Assembly (NCBI GenBank): GCA_005879795.1 | Contig: VBKJ01000149.1 | Location: 1-44,642 of the forward strand | DNA: 44,642 nt | Reading direction: 5' to 3' | From: Deltaproteobacteria bacterium | GTDB taxonomy: Bacteria > Desulfobacterota > Binatia > DP-6 | Part shown: one piece after another, positions 1-10,794 of the stretch | How positions within the stretch are numbered: position 1 is the first letter of the stretch | Layout of the letters: every line of letters starts with the position of its first letter | Translations under genes and position numbers: made by a program | The notes under the pieces: generated by a model | Seen by the model: only the letters and a program-made list of their open reading frames with translations | Told to the model about the DNA's origin: nothing | Database searches by the model: none

Positions 1-832
1 CCCTTGGGGGAGTCCTGCGGCCTCTCCGACGGCCTCTCCGGGGGCGTCCCCGTGAAAACCCATGAGCATCCATCTGAGCTCATCTGCGCCGACCGCCCGC
101 GGTCAGCGGCGGGAGCGAGCTCGTGTTCGCGCGGCCACGGGGCGGTCGCCGCGCCATCAAGGCCGGTGTCAGTGTCAGTTGGCACCGTCCGCGCGCCGCC
201 ACTCGATTCGGTCTTCGCCGCTGCCACGCCGCCGCCCGCCGTGCCGCACGCGCTCACCCGGGCCAGGTGTGCCAGAAGCGGCGTCGGCCGTGTCCCGGGG
301 CGGCACGGGGTGGCACACGAAAGGCGGTGAATCGAGGCGCCATGGGGCTGGCACGGTCCGTGGTTGAGCGGGCATGGACCTCGGACTCAGACTTGCCGGA
401 AGCCGCACGGTCATCTTCCGATGCGGCTGCTTCTTCGCGCGGGGAGACGACATGGGCGTGCCCGGCTGGCGCCTCTGCGCGCAGCACGTGGATCAGCGGC
501 CGATGGTCGCCGGCGCCTTCGGCGAGGACGAGGGCGAGTGCGTCATAGCATGGCGGCTCAGCCTTCAGCGGGTTTGACTCCCCAACCCTGGCTCCGGAGA
601 TTCGCACCGCGGACGGGGACGCCAATGTGGATGCGTCGGCAGTTGCGGAGACTGGCACCCACCGCGCCCGCCATCGGCGCCGAGCGCGTCCGAGACCGGC
701 CGGACCCGGTAGCATCCCTTCAGACTGCCGGGTCAGCGTCTTCCTCGTGAGGGTGTACCCGGCCTTTGCTTGACCTGGCCGGGCCCCCCGACGACACTTC
801 ATCCGATGCCCGCGTCCGAGGAGGCTCGCCCC
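1..832. other. Region without a supportable gene
   Basis: No frame on either strand gives a recognisable protein. Open frames here are Arg/Ala/Pro-rich, as expected of GC-rich noncoding DNA. Two things are visible: a perfect 8-bp inverted repeat (GTGTGCCA at 267-274, TGGCACAC at 311-318), and a weak promoter-like pair close to the first gene, listed separately. The word TGGCAC occurs several times (for example near 183, 311 and 351) but without the matching -12 element of a sigma-54 promoter. Confidence 0.5.
770..798 (+). promoter_or_regulatory. Weak sigma-70-like promoter before the histidine kinase gene
   Basis: TTGACC at 770-775 is followed after 17 bases by GACACT at 793-798. The -35 box is good and the -10 box poor. 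A start near 805 would give a short leader to the kinase ATG at 833, which has a GAGGAGG ribosome site at 818-824. Inferred by eye only. Confidence 0.3.
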
Positions 833-1936
833 ATGACTGAGGACATGCTCGACGTCGAGCGCAAGGTCGCTCGCTGCCGGATCCTGTTGTCGCTGTTCGC
901 CATGGCGGCGGTCTGCATCGATCCGATGGGCCCGATCCTGGTCCGCGACCTCGGCCTGGCGGGCGGGCCCGTACGGGTCGACCCGTATGCGCTCGCCGTG
1001 TTCGCCACGCACCTGGGCTACAGCCTCGCGGTCTTCAGCGCGCTCACGATCGGCCTGGTGCCCCAGGGGATCGTCGCCATCACCACCTGGGCCGATGTCC
1101 TCTTCGGCACGGCGATCGCGCTCTTCACCCACGGGACGTCGAGCCCCTTCTACGTCTTCTTCGCCTTCGCGGTGATCGCGGCCGGGGTGCGGGGCGGGTT
1201 CCGCTTCGGGATGTTGGTCACCGCGGTCAGCGTCTGGCTCTATCTGAGCTTGATCCTCGTCTCCGCCCCGGGCACCACCCAGTTCCACGCCTCCGTCCTG
1301 AGCGCGGCCTACCTGGCGATCGTGGGCTACCTGGTCGCGTACCTCGGGCGGCTCCGCATGAACCTCGAGGGGAAGATCGACGCGCTCGAGCGCGCCAAGG
1401 AGCGGGACGAGATCGCGCGCGCCCTCCATGACGGCTGCGTGCAGACGCTCGCCGGCACCAACCTGACCCTCGGCAGCTGCCAGGAGCTCGTGCGGCGCGG
1501 GCAGGCCGAGGAGGCGCTCGCGACCCTCGCCGAGCTGCAGACGAGCATCACGCGCGAGTACGACGGGCTCCGCACCTACATCCGAGAGCTGGCCCATCAC
1601 GAGACGGGGCCCACGTCCCGCGAGTTCGATACGCGCTTTTCGGTGAGCGCGCGGTTCGCAGGCACCGGGGCGCTGGTCGAGCACGTGCTCCTGATCCTCC
1701 TCGAGGGCGTGCGCAACGTGCGGCGGCATGCCTTCGCACGCTCGGCCTCGATCGAGGCCCGTGTCGTCGACTCGGAGATCCATATCTGCCTCGACGACGA
1801 CGGCCTCGGCTTCGCCGACGACGCGCCCGCGCCGTGGTCGATCTCGTCGCGCGTCGAGCAGCTCGGCGGGCAGGTCGAGGTGGCACGCAACAGTCAGGTG
1901 GGCGCGCACCTTGCCATCGCGCTGCGCGCGGTGTGA
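833..1936 (+). CDS. Membrane sensor histidine kinase, NarL/DesK type (HisKA_3)
   Basis: A 367-residue sensor kinase that should autophosphorylate and pass phosphate to the response regulator just downstream. The first ~172 residues hold about six hydrophobic segments (roughly 15-29, 52-74, 80-98, 103-119, 125-143, 152-172), so the sensor is in the membrane with little outside it. The H box is ALHDG with phospho-acceptor His199. The ATPase part shows an N box around 287-295 (EGVRNVRRHA) and a G1 box DDDGLGF near 321. The C-terminal GG-V-type motif is shortened. The ATG at 833 is chosen because GAGGAGG lies 8 bases upstream; an in-frame start further up lacks one. The stimulus cannot be read from sequence. 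Confidence 0.9.
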   Translation: MTEDMLDVERKVARCRILLSLFAMAAVCIDPMGPILVRDLGLAGGPVRVDPYALAVFATHLGYSLAVFSALTIGLVPQGIVAITTWADVLFGTAIALFTHGTSSPFYVFFAFAVIAAGVRGGFRFGMLVTAVSVWLYLSLILVSAPGTTQFHASVLSAAYLAIVGYLVAYLGRLRMNLEGKIDALERAKERDEIARALHDGCVQTLAGTNLTLGSCQELVRRGQAEEALATLAELQTSITREYDGLRTYIRELAHHETGPTSREFDTRFSVSARFAGTGALVEHVLLILLEGVRNVRRHAFARSASIEARVVDSEIHICLDDDGLGFADDAPAPWSISSRVEQLGGQVEVARNSQVGAHLAIALRAV

Positions 1937-1947
1937 AGAGGGAGGCC

Positions 1948-2583
1948 GTGGAGACCCCGCTGCGCATCGCGATCGCCGACGACCACGCCCTCTTCCGCCA
2001 GGGCCTCAGGTCGCAGCTCCGCCTCCAGGCCGGGCTCGTGGTGGTGGGCGAAGTGGACCGCGCCGACGAGCTCGCGGCCATGATCGCCGCCACGCCGTGC
2101 GACATCCTGCTCCTCGATCTGCAGATGGAGCGCAGCGCGCTGATCGACATCAAGGCCCTCGCCGAGCGCGTGAGCGTGATCGTGGTCACGGCCAGCGAGC
2201 GCGCCGAGGACGCGCTCGCCGCTCTCCGCTCGGGCGCGCGCGCCGTGGTCTTCAAGCGCTTCGCCATCGAGACGCTGATGGACGCCATCGCCGCGGTGGT
2301 CGACGGCAACGTGTGGATGCCCCCCGCGCTCCAGAAGTACCTGGCGGCACGCCTGAACGAGCCACCCGAGGAACCGCTCACCCCGCGCGAGGTCGAGATC
2401 GTGCGCCACGTCGCCATGGGGCTGCGCAACGCGGAGGTGGCCGCGCGCCTCGCGATCAGCGAGGTGACGGTGAAGACGCACCTGAACAACATCTTCCAGA
2501 AGCTCGGCCTGCGCGGCCGCACCGCGCTCGCCCTGTACGCGATCCGCATGGGCATCATCGGCGTGCCGGAGGGCAGCCCGTAG
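1948..2583 (+). CDS. NarL/FixJ-family response regulator with LuxR-type HTH
   Basis: A 211-residue two-domain regulator. The receiver domain begins RIAIADDHALFRQG with the acidic pair, the phospho-acceptor is Asp57 (LLLDLQM), and the conserved Thr and Lys follow (VVTAS, FKR). The LuxR/GerE DNA-binding domain spans about residues 144-205 (LTPREVEIV, then AISEVTVKTHLNNIFQKLG). The start is the GTG at 1948, 11 bases after the kinase stop and preceded by GAGGGAGG. A longer reading overlapping the kinase adds unconserved residues. It is surely the kinase partner; its targets are unknown. It ends 16 bases before tilS, so tilS may be co-transcribed. Confidence 0.9.
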   Translation: METPLRIAIADDHALFRQGLRSQLRLQAGLVVVGEVDRADELAAMIAATPCDILLLDLQMERSALIDIKALAERVSVIVVTASERAEDALAALRSGARAVVFKRFAIETLMDAIAAVVDGNVWMPPALQKYLAARLNEPPEEPLTPREVEIVRHVAMGLRNAEVAARLAISEVTVKTHLNNIFQKLGLRGRTALALYAIRMGIIGVPEGSP

Positions 2584-2599
2584 GCGCGAGGAGGGGCGC

Positions 2600-3997
2600 A
2601 TGCCCGCTCGGGTGGAGACATCCGTGCTCGCGCGCCGGCTGGCGGCGGCGCTCGCCGCGCCCGGCGGCCCGAGGGCGGGCGAGCACCTCCTGGTCGCGGT
2701 CTCGGGCGGGCCCGACTCGACGGCGCTCCTGGCGGCACTGGCCGAGCTGGCGCCCGGGCACGGGCTCCGCCTGACGGCCGCCCACGTGGACCACGGGCTC
2801 CGCGGCGTGGAGGGCGCGGCCGAGGCCGACGCGGTCGCGGCGCTGGCGGCACGCCTCGGCGTTCCCTTCGTCGGGCAGAGCGTCGCGGTCCCCGCTGGTC
2901 CCGACCTCGAGGCGCGCGCACGGCGGGCGCGCTACCGAGCGCTCGCCCGGGTCGCGGCGGAGGTCGGGGCGGGCCGCATCGTCACCGGCCACACCCAGGA
3001 CGACCAGGTGGAGACCGTGCTGCTGCGCCTGCTGCGCGGCGCGGGACGGCGGGGCCTCGGCGCCATGCGCCCGGCACGCGGTCGGCTGCTGCGCCCGCTG
3101 CTCGCCGCGACGCGCGCCGACGTGCGCCGCTTCCTCGGTGAGCGCGGCCTCGGCTTCGCGGTCGATCGCACCAACGCGGACCTGCGCCACGCGCGCAATC
3201 GCGTGCGCCGGCTCCTGGTCCCGCTGCTGCGCGCCGAGTTCAACCCGCGCCTCGGCCCGGCGCTCGCTGCGCTCGCGGAACGCCTGCGCGACGAGGACGA
3301 CTTCCTCGCCGTGGCGGCGGCCGGGCGCGCACGGGGCCTGATCGCGGGCGAGCATCTCCGTACCGCGGTCGCCGAGGAGCCGCCGGCGCTCGCCCGCCGC
3401 ATCGTGCAGAGCTGGCTCGAGCGCGGCGCGCGGCGCGGCGTGGGGGCGGTGCACGTGGCGCGGGTGCTCGGGCTCGCCGCCGGGGCCGAGCGGGGCGCGG
3501 TCGCCATCCCGGGACCCGCGCGCGTCGTGCGCGAGGGCGACGTGCTGGCGCGCCGGCCCGGGCGCGCGGCCGCGCCGTCCTCCTTCACGCTCGAGATCGC
3601 CCCTGGACGAACGGTCGCCCACGGCGCTGGCCGCTGGCGCGTGACGCTGTCGGCGCCGCGGGCCCGCGGCGCGGGCGAGGTGCGGGCCGCGGGCGTGGCG
3701 CATGCGCTCTTCGACGCTGAGGCGCTGCCGGGCGGCCTCGTGCTGCGCTCGCCCGCGCGCGGCGACCGCATCCGGCTGCTCGCGGGCGGGACGCGCAAGC
3801 TCCAGGACATCCTCGTCGATGCCAAGGTGCCGCGCGAGGCCCGCGCGCTGGTGCCCGTGCTCGCCGCCGGCGCCGAGATACTGTGGGTGGCGGGCCTGGT
3901 GCGCGGCGCGGGCGCCCCGGTCGGGCCCGCCACGACGCGGATCGTCGAAGCCGTCTTCGAGCGCGACGCACCGCCAGGCGCGCCGGAGCGGAAATAG
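2600..3997 (+). CDS. tilS: tRNA(Ile)-lysidine synthase TilS
   Basis: This 465-residue ATP-pyrophosphatase puts lysine on C34 of tRNA-Ile(CAU), turning a Met into an Ile-AUA anticodon. The PP-loop SGGPDS is at residues 35-40, followed by HVDHGLRG and the GHTQDDQVET stretch typical of TilS. The C-terminal substrate-binding domain is recognisable (RSPARGDRIRLLAGG, then KLQDILVDAKVP). An AGGAGG-like ribosome site precedes the ATG by about 6 bases. Length is within the family range. It is followed by a strong two-stem hairpin at 4060-4122 that may end the transcript. Confidence 0.93.
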   Translation: MPARVETSVLARRLAAALAAPGGPRAGEHLLVAVSGGPDSTALLAALAELAPGHGLRLTAAHVDHGLRGVEGAAEADAVAALAARLGVPFVGQSVAVPAGPDLEARARRARYRALARVAAEVGAGRIVTGHTQDDQVETVLLRLLRGAGRRGLGAMRPARGRLLRPLLAATRADVRRFLGERGLGFAVDRTNADLRHARNRVRRLLVPLLRAEFNPRLGPALAALAERLRDEDDFLAVAAAGRARGLIAGEHLRTAVAEEPPALARRIVQSWLERGARRGVGAVHVARVLGLAAGAERGAVAIPGPARVVREGDVLARRPGRAAAPSSFTLEIAPGRTVAHGAGRWRVTLSAPRARGAGEVRAAGVAHALFDAEALPGGLVLRSPARGDRIRLLAGGTRKLQDILVDAKVPREARALVPVLAAGAEILWVAGLVRGAGAPVGPATTRIVEAVFERDAPPGAPERK

Positions 3998-4059
3998 TCC
4001 GGCGCTTCTCGCACCAGTGGAGTAAAGCCGAGCGAGGCTTTGCCGAGCGAGGCGCGGGG

Positions 4060-4122
4060 TCTGGGGCCATCGGAGCCGCGTGCTCGCGCCACGCGCGAGC
4101 ACGCGGCGGACGGGGCCCCAGA
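4060..4122. repeat. Two-stem palindromic intergenic element, copy 1 (upstream of ftsH)
   Basis: An outer 9-bp perfect stem (4060-4068 with 4114-4122) encloses a perfect 14-bp inner stem (4075-4088 with 4094-4107) and a 5-base loop. The outer sequence TCTGGGG-CATCGGA and the closing GGACGGG-CCCCAG recur upstream of guaA at 31979-32029. There is no T-tract, so it is not a canonical intrinsic terminator on either strand, but it could still end the tilS transcript or stabilise an RNA end. Confidence 0.7.
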
Positions 4123-4131
4123 TACGTTAGA

Positions 4132-4160
4132 TTGCTGCTCCTGGGACCGTGTGTTATTTT
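4132..4160 (+). promoter_or_regulatory. Probable sigma-70 promoter of ftsH
   Basis: TTGCTG at 4132-4137, a 17-base spacer, then TATTTT at 4155-4160. The patch is AT-richer than its surroundings and begins 10 bases after the hairpin. A transcript starting near 4167 includes the TTG start at 4188 but not an upstream GTG at 4149, and so helps choose the ftsH start. Confidence 0.55.
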
Positions 4161-4187
4161 CAGCCAGAGTCATCGCCCGGTGCGCAT

Positions 4188-6038
<1,851 letters not shown>

Positions 6039-6908
6039 GAGCCCGCCCGTCCGCCCGGCCGCCGAGCGCGGCCCGCCCGCGCTGCGCACGCGCTCGGGGG
6101 CCCTGGTCCTCGACCGCACGGCGCTCGTCGGCATCCTGAACGCCACCCCGGACTCCTTCTCCGACCCGGGCCTGCACCTGGATCCCGAGCGGGCGGCGGC
6201 GGCGGCGGCGGAGATGGTGGCCCAGGGGGCGGCCATGCTGGACGTGGGGGCGGAATCGACCCGGCCGGGGGCCGCGCCCGTGCCGGCGGACGAGGAGCGG
6301 CGCCGGCTCCTCCCCGTGCTGCGCGCCGTGCGCACCGCGGTGCGGGTCCCGATCTCGGTCGACACCTCGAAGGCCGCGATCGCCCGCCTGGCCCTCGACC
6401 AGGGGGCGGACGTCGTGAACGACGTCTCCGCCGGGCGCTTCGACCCGGCGCTGCTGCCCCTGTGCGCCGAGCGAGGGGTCCCGGTGGTCCTCATGCACAT
6501 GCAGGGCGTCCCCGCCACCATGCAGGACGCTCCGTGTTACGCGGACGTCGTGGCGGAGGTGGCCGACTTCCTGGCCGAGCGCATCCGCGCCGCCCGGGCT
6601 GCCGGGGTGGCGGCCGACGCGATCGTGGTCGACCCCGGCATCGGCTTCGGGAAGACGATGGCGCACAACTGCGCGTTGCTCGCGCGGCTCGACCTTGTCG
6701 CGTCCCTCGGCTATCCCGTACTGGTGGGCGTGTCGCGCAAGGGCTTCATCGGCCAGCTCCTCGGCGGGCGGCCGACCGAGGAGCGGCTCCTCGGCACCGC
6801 GGCCGCGGTCGCGCTCGCGGTGGCGAAGGGCGCGCGGCTGGTGCGCGTGCACGACGTGGGGGCGATGCGCGACGTGGTGCGCGTCGCCGAGGCGGTGGCG
6901 GGCGGCTG

Positions 6909-7658
6909 ATGGAGATCCTCACCGGCTTTCGCTGGCAGGACGCCGTCGACATCCTGCTCCTCGCCGTCGTCATCTACTCGGGCATCAACCTGATCCGGGG
7001 CACGCGCGCGGTGCCCATGCTGATCGGGCTCGGGGTGCTCTACGGCGTCTACTTCGCCTCCGGGCGGCTCGAGATCTACACCATCAACGTGCTCCTCCAG
7101 AACCTGCTCGGCTGGTCGCTCATCCTCGTCTTCATCGTCTTCCAGAACGACATCCGGCGCGCCCTGACCCAGGTGGGCACGGGCCCGCTCTTCTCCTCCG
7201 GCGACCGCATCGCGCAGAGCCAGGCGGTCGAGGAGCTGGTGAAGGGCGTCACCTCCATGGCCTCGCGGCGGGTCGGGGCGCTCATCGTGCTGCAGAACGA
7301 GGTCGGGCTGAACGAGTACATCGACGTCGGCACGCGCCTCGATGCGCAGGTCTCGAAGGAGCTGGTGTCGAGCATCTTCATGCCCGGCTCGCCGATCCAC
7401 GATGGCGCCCTCATCATCCAGCAGGGGCGCATCACCGCGGCGGGCTGCTTCCTGCCGCTCACCACCAACCCCACCGTGTCGAAGACGCTCGGCACCCGCC
7501 ACCGCGCCGCCATCGGGCTCACCGAGGAGACCGACGCGCTCGCGATCGTCGTCTCCGAGGAGGACGGCATGGTGTCGCTCGTGCGCGAGGGCAAGATCAC
7601 GCGCGACGTCGACGCGGCCACGCTGCGCACGACGCTCCAGCGTCTCCTGGTGGGCTGA
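6909..7658 (+). CDS. cdaA: Diadenylate cyclase CdaA (c-di-AMP synthase)
   Basis: A 249-residue membrane enzyme that condenses two ATP into cyclic di-AMP. The N-terminus has three hydrophobic helices within about residues 10-80, then the DisA_N catalytic domain. The metal/ATP motif DGA is at 165-167 ([10 protein letters not shown]) and RHR at 197-199 (GTRHRAAIG), both intact, so it should be active. Start and folP stop share one base (TGATG). It is followed directly by ybbR and glmM, the conserved cdaA-cdaR-glmM cluster in which both partners modulate the cyclase. In Gram-positives c-di-AMP controls potassium and osmolyte balance; its role in this lineage is less clear. Confidence 0.93.
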   Translation: MEILTGFRWQDAVDILLLAVVIYSGINLIRGTRAVPMLIGLGVLYGVYFASGRLEIYTINVLLQNLLGWSLILVFIVFQNDIRRALTQVGTGPLFSSGDRIAQSQAVEELVKGVTSMASRRVGALIVLQNEVGLNEYIDVGTRLDAQVSKELVSSIFMPGSPIHDGALIIQQGRITAAGCFLPLTTNPTVSKTLGTRHRAAIGLTEETDALAIVVSEEDGMVSLVREGKITRDVDAATLRTTLQRLLVG

Positions 7659-8701
7659 TGCGGCTGCGCGTCCTCCGCTCCCAGCCCCCGGCCACAGCGG
7701 TCGACGCGACGCCCGGACCGGCTGGCCCGACTCCGCCGTGGCGGCGCTGGCTCCGTCTCCCCGGCTGGCGCGACGTGCGCGCCGCGCTCAGCCGCAACCG
7801 CGGACTCAAGCTCGTGTCGCTGCTGCTCGCCTTCTTCCTCTGGTTCTCGATCAACGTGAGCGAGCGGGACGCCGAGGGGTCGCTCGAGATCCCGCTGCGC
7901 GTCCACCAGCCGGCGGGCTACGTGGTGACCAACGCGCCCACGAAACCGATCGCCGTGACCGTGCGCGGGCCGCGCACCATCCTCGACGGGGTGGAGGAGC
8001 GCCGCATCCACTTCGCGCTCGACCTGGCCACCGCCGCGCCCGGCGACGTCCGCCAGGAACTCAACGCCGACATGATCCGGCCACCGCTGCCCCGGCGGCT
8101 CAAGATCGTCCGCATCGAGCCGGGCCGCGTCAAGGTCCGCCTCGAGCGCCTCGTGCGCCGGACGGTCCCCGTCCGTGCCGAGCTGGCGGGCCTGCCGCCG
8201 CTCGGCTATACGGCCGAGGCGAGCGTCACCCCGGGCGAGGTCGACGCGAGCGGCCCGGCGAACAAGGTGGAAGAGCTGAAGGAGATCAAGACGGAGCCCG
8301 TCGAGCTGCGCGGCGCTCCGGAGCCCCGCTCGCGCACCGTCCTCCTCTCCTGGGCCGGCGACTTCGTGAGCTTCACGCCCGACCGGGTCACGGTCGCGGT
8401 CACCTTCCGGCCGACCATGATGTCGCGCAAGTTCGATCACGTCGAGGTCGGGGTGCGTGGTGTCGGCGAGGGGCTGCGCGCGAAGCTCGTCCCGGCGCGC
8501 ATCGACTTCACCGTGCAGGGGCCGCAGAGCGTGCTCAGCAACTACGCGCTCGACGCCGGCAGCGTGTACGTCGACGCGGCCGGGCTCGAGCCCGGAAGCT
8601 ACCGCGTGGCGCCGAAGATCGAGCTGCCGCAGTCGATCGAGGTGACGCGGCGCGAGCCCGAGGTGCAGACGCTCGAGCTCACGGCGAAGGGAGCGCGTTG
8701 A
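7658..8701 (+). CDS. ybbR: YbbR-domain protein (CdaR-like regulator of CdaA)
   Basis: A 347-residue, single-pass membrane protein. About 45 N-terminal residues are Pro/Arg-rich and cytoplasmic, then [14 protein letters not shown] spans the membrane at about 48-66. The rest is a chain of YbbR beta-domains outside the membrane (repeats of the VTVRGP, ITVQGP type). In Firmicutes the equivalent CdaR binds the cyclase membrane helices and tunes c-di-AMP production. The start overlaps the cdaA stop by one base (TGATG), and its stop overlaps the glmM start in the same way, which argues for stoichiometric translation. The YbbR assignment rests on the repeats and on the neighbourhood. Confidence 0.88.
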   Translation: MRLRVLRSQPPATAVDATPGPAGPTPPWRRWLRLPGWRDVRAALSRNRGLKLVSLLLAFFLWFSINVSERDAEGSLEIPLRVHQPAGYVVTNAPTKPIAVTVRGPRTILDGVEERRIHFALDLATAAPGDVRQELNADMIRPPLPRRLKIVRIEPGRVKVRLERLVRRTVPVRAELAGLPPLGYTAEASVTPGEVDASGPANKVEELKEIKTEPVELRGAPEPRSRTVLLSWAGDFVSFTPDRVTVAVTFRPTMMSRKFDHVEVGVRGVGEGLRAKLVPARIDFTVQGPQSVLSNYALDAGSVYVDAAGLEPGSYRVAPKIELPQSIEVTRREPEVQTLELTAKGAR

Positions 8702-10086
8702 TGGCCGGCGACGGACGGCGGCTCTTCGGGACCGACGGCGTCCGCGGCACGGCGAACGTCGAGCCGATGACCTCGGAGACCGCGCTCCGCCTGGGCCGCG
8801 CGCTCGCCCACGTGAGCAAGCGCTCGCACCGCCGCCACAAGATCCTGATCGGCAAGGACACCCGCCTCTCCGGCTACATGCTCGAGACCGCCATGTCCTC
8901 GGGCATCTGCTCGATGGGCGTCGACGTGCTGCTGGTGGGCCCCATGCCGACACCGGGAATCGCCTTCCTGACCCGGACGCTGCGCGCCGACGCGGGGGTC
9001 GTCATCTCCGCTTCGCACAACCCGTTCCAGGACAACGGGATCAAGTTCTTCAGCCAGGCCGGCTTCAAGCTGCCCGATGAGCTGGAGGAGGAGATCGAGC
9101 ACCTGGTGCTGGGCGACGCGATCGACGCGCTCCGCCCGACCGCGACCGAGATCGGCAAGGCCTTCCGCATCGACGACGCCGTCGGCCGCTACAACGTGTT
9201 CGTGAAGAGCACCTTCCCGCGCCACCTGACGCTCGACGGCTTGCGCATCGCCATCGACTGCGGGCACGGGGCGGCCTACAAGGTCGGCCCCGAGGTGCTG
9301 GAGGAACTGGGCGCGGATGTGGTGAGCCTCGGCGTCGATCCCGACGGCTCGAACATCAACCAGGGCTGCGGCGCGCTCCACCCCGAGGCGCTCCAGGCGG
9401 CCGTCCGCCGCTCCGGCGCGCACGTCGGCGTCGCGCTCGACGGCGACGCGGACCGCGCCATCTTCGTCGACGAGCAGGGCGAGGTGGTGGACGGGGACGC
9501 CGTCATGGCGATCCTCGCCGAGGACCTCCGCGGCCGGGGCGAGCTCAGGCGGTCGACGCTGGTCGCCACCGTGATGAGCAACCTCGGGCTCCACCTCGCC
9601 ATGCGCGAGCGCGGCATCGAGGTCGTCACCACGCCCGTCGGCGACCGCTACGTGGTCGAGGAGATGGTGCGCGGCGGCTACAACCTGGGCGGCGAGCAAT
9701 CGGGCCACATCGTCTTCCTCCATCACAACACGACCGGCGACGGGCTCATCACGGCGCTCGCGCTCCTGGCGCTCCTGGTCGAGAAGGGGCGGCCGTTCTC
9801 CGAGCTGCGCCGCATCATGCGCCGGCTGCCGCAGGTGCTGCTCAACGTGCGCGTGGCGGCGCGGCGCGACGTCGCCAGCGTGCCGCCGCTGGCCGCTGCG
9901 ATCGCCAGGGCCGAGCGCGTCCTGGGGCAGCGCGGCCGCGTGCTGGTGCGCTACTCGGGGACGGAGCCCGTGCTGCGTATCATGGTCGAGGGCGAGCGCG
10001 ACGGGGAGATCCGGGACCTCGCCGAGTCGATCGCGGCGGCCGCGCGCGGCGCGCTCGGCGAGCCGGCCGCCGCCGCGGACACGTAG
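8701..10086 (+). CDS. glmM: Phosphoglucosamine mutase
   Basis: A 461-residue alpha-D-phosphohexomutase converting glucosamine-6-P to glucosamine-1-P for UDP-GlcNAc, hence peptidoglycan and lipopolysaccharide. The N-terminal FGTDGVRG, the phosphoserine loop ISASHNP with catalytic Ser105, the metal loop DGDADR, the sugar-binding GGEQSGH and the phosphate-binding [15 protein letters not shown] are all present. Length is typical. The ATG overlaps the ybbR stop by one base. Coupling to cdaA is notable because GlmM binds and inhibits CdaA in Firmicutes, linking wall precursor supply to c-di-AMP. Confidence 0.95.
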   Translation: MAGDGRRLFGTDGVRGTANVEPMTSETALRLGRALAHVSKRSHRRHKILIGKDTRLSGYMLETAMSSGICSMGVDVLLVGPMPTPGIAFLTRTLRADAGVVISASHNPFQDNGIKFFSQAGFKLPDELEEEIEHLVLGDAIDALRPTATEIGKAFRIDDAVGRYNVFVKSTFPRHLTLDGLRIAIDCGHGAAYKVGPEVLEELGADVVSLGVDPDGSNINQGCGALHPEALQAAVRRSGAHVGVALDGDADRAIFVDEQGEVVDGDAVMAILAEDLRGRGELRRSTLVATVMSNLGLHLAMRERGIEVVTTPVGDRYVVEEMVRGGYNLGGEQSGHIVFLHHNTTGDGLITALALLALLVEKGRPFSELRRIMRRLPQVLLNVRVAARRDVASVPPLAAAIARAERVLGQRGRVLVRYSGTEPVLRIMVEGERDGEIRDLAESIAAAARGALGEPAAAADT

Positions 10087-10794
10087 TTGCGGCTCGGGGT
10101 CAACGTCGATCACGTCGCGACCCTTCGCCAGGCGCGCGGCGTCGACTACCCCGACCCGGTCGAGGCGGCGCTCGCCGCCGAGGCCGCGGGCGCCGACGGC
10201 ATCACGGTCCACCTGCGCGAGGACCGCCGCCACGTTCAGGAGCGCGACGTGGAGGAGCTGCGCCGCCGGCTCCGCGTCAAGCTGAACCTGGAGATGGCCG
10301 TGACCGACGCCATGGTCGACTTCGCGCTCCGCGTGCGGCCCGCCGACGCCTGCTTCGTCCCGGAGCGGCGCGAGGAGCTCACGACCGAGGGCGGCCTCGA
10401 CGTGGTGGCGCACGCGGCGCGCGTCGGGGCGGCGGCCCGGCGCCTCGCCGCGGCCGGCATCCGCGTGAGCTTCTTCGTCGATCCCGAGGCGGTGGCGATC
10501 GCCGCCAGCCGCCAGGCGGGCGCGCACGCGGTCGAGCTGCACACCGGGGACTACGCCAACGCCGCCGACGACGCGCGGCGGGCGGGCGAGCTCGCCCGCC
10601 TGCGGGCCGCGGCCGCCGAAGCGGCGCGCCGCGGCCTCGAGGTGCACGCCGGGCACGGGCTCACGCTCGCGAACGTCGCAGCGATCGCCGCCATTCCCGC
10701 GGTCGTCGAGCTGAACATCGGCCATTCGATCGTGGCGCGCGCGGTGCTCGTCGGCATGGCGGCCGCGGTGCGCGAAATGAAGGCCCTCCTGTGA
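10087..10794 (+). CDS. pdxJ: Pyridoxine 5'-phosphate synthase
   Basis: A 235-residue TIM-barrel enzyme that makes pyridoxine 5'-phosphate from 1-deoxyxylulose-5-P and 3-amino-1-hydroxyacetone-P. [13 protein letters not shown] at 5-17, [44 protein letters not shown] and HAGHGLT are all family hallmarks. The start is TTG, immediately after the glmM TAG with no spacer and no free ribosome site, so it probably depends on ribosomes leaving glmM. PLP from this pathway serves the cysteine desulfurase encoded further down. Confidence 0.95.
   Translation: MRLGVNVDHVATLRQARGVDYPDPVEAALAAEAAGADGITVHLREDRRHVQERDVEELRRRLRVKLNLEMAVTDAMVDFALRVRPADACFVPERREELTTEGGLDVVAHAARVGAAARRLAAAGIRVSFFVDPEAVAIAASRQAGAHAVELHTGDYANAADDARRAGELARLRAAAAEAARRGLEVHAGHGLTLANVAAIAAIPAVVELNIGHSIVARAVLVGMAAAVREMKALL

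Noticed and set aside
540-600. tRNA-like stretch (TTCAGCGGGTTTGACTCCC) suggesting a tRNA 3' half
   Set aside because: The T-loop lacks the TTCGANNC pattern, and no matching acceptor, D-arm or anticodon arm can be drawn.
180-660. Repeated TGGCAC words resembling sigma-54 -24 boxes
   Set aside because: None has a TTGC-type -12 box at the required distance, and no gene follows closely.
4149-4187. GTG at 4149 as the ftsH start
   Set aside because: It overlaps the predicted -10 region and adds residues not seen in FtsH.
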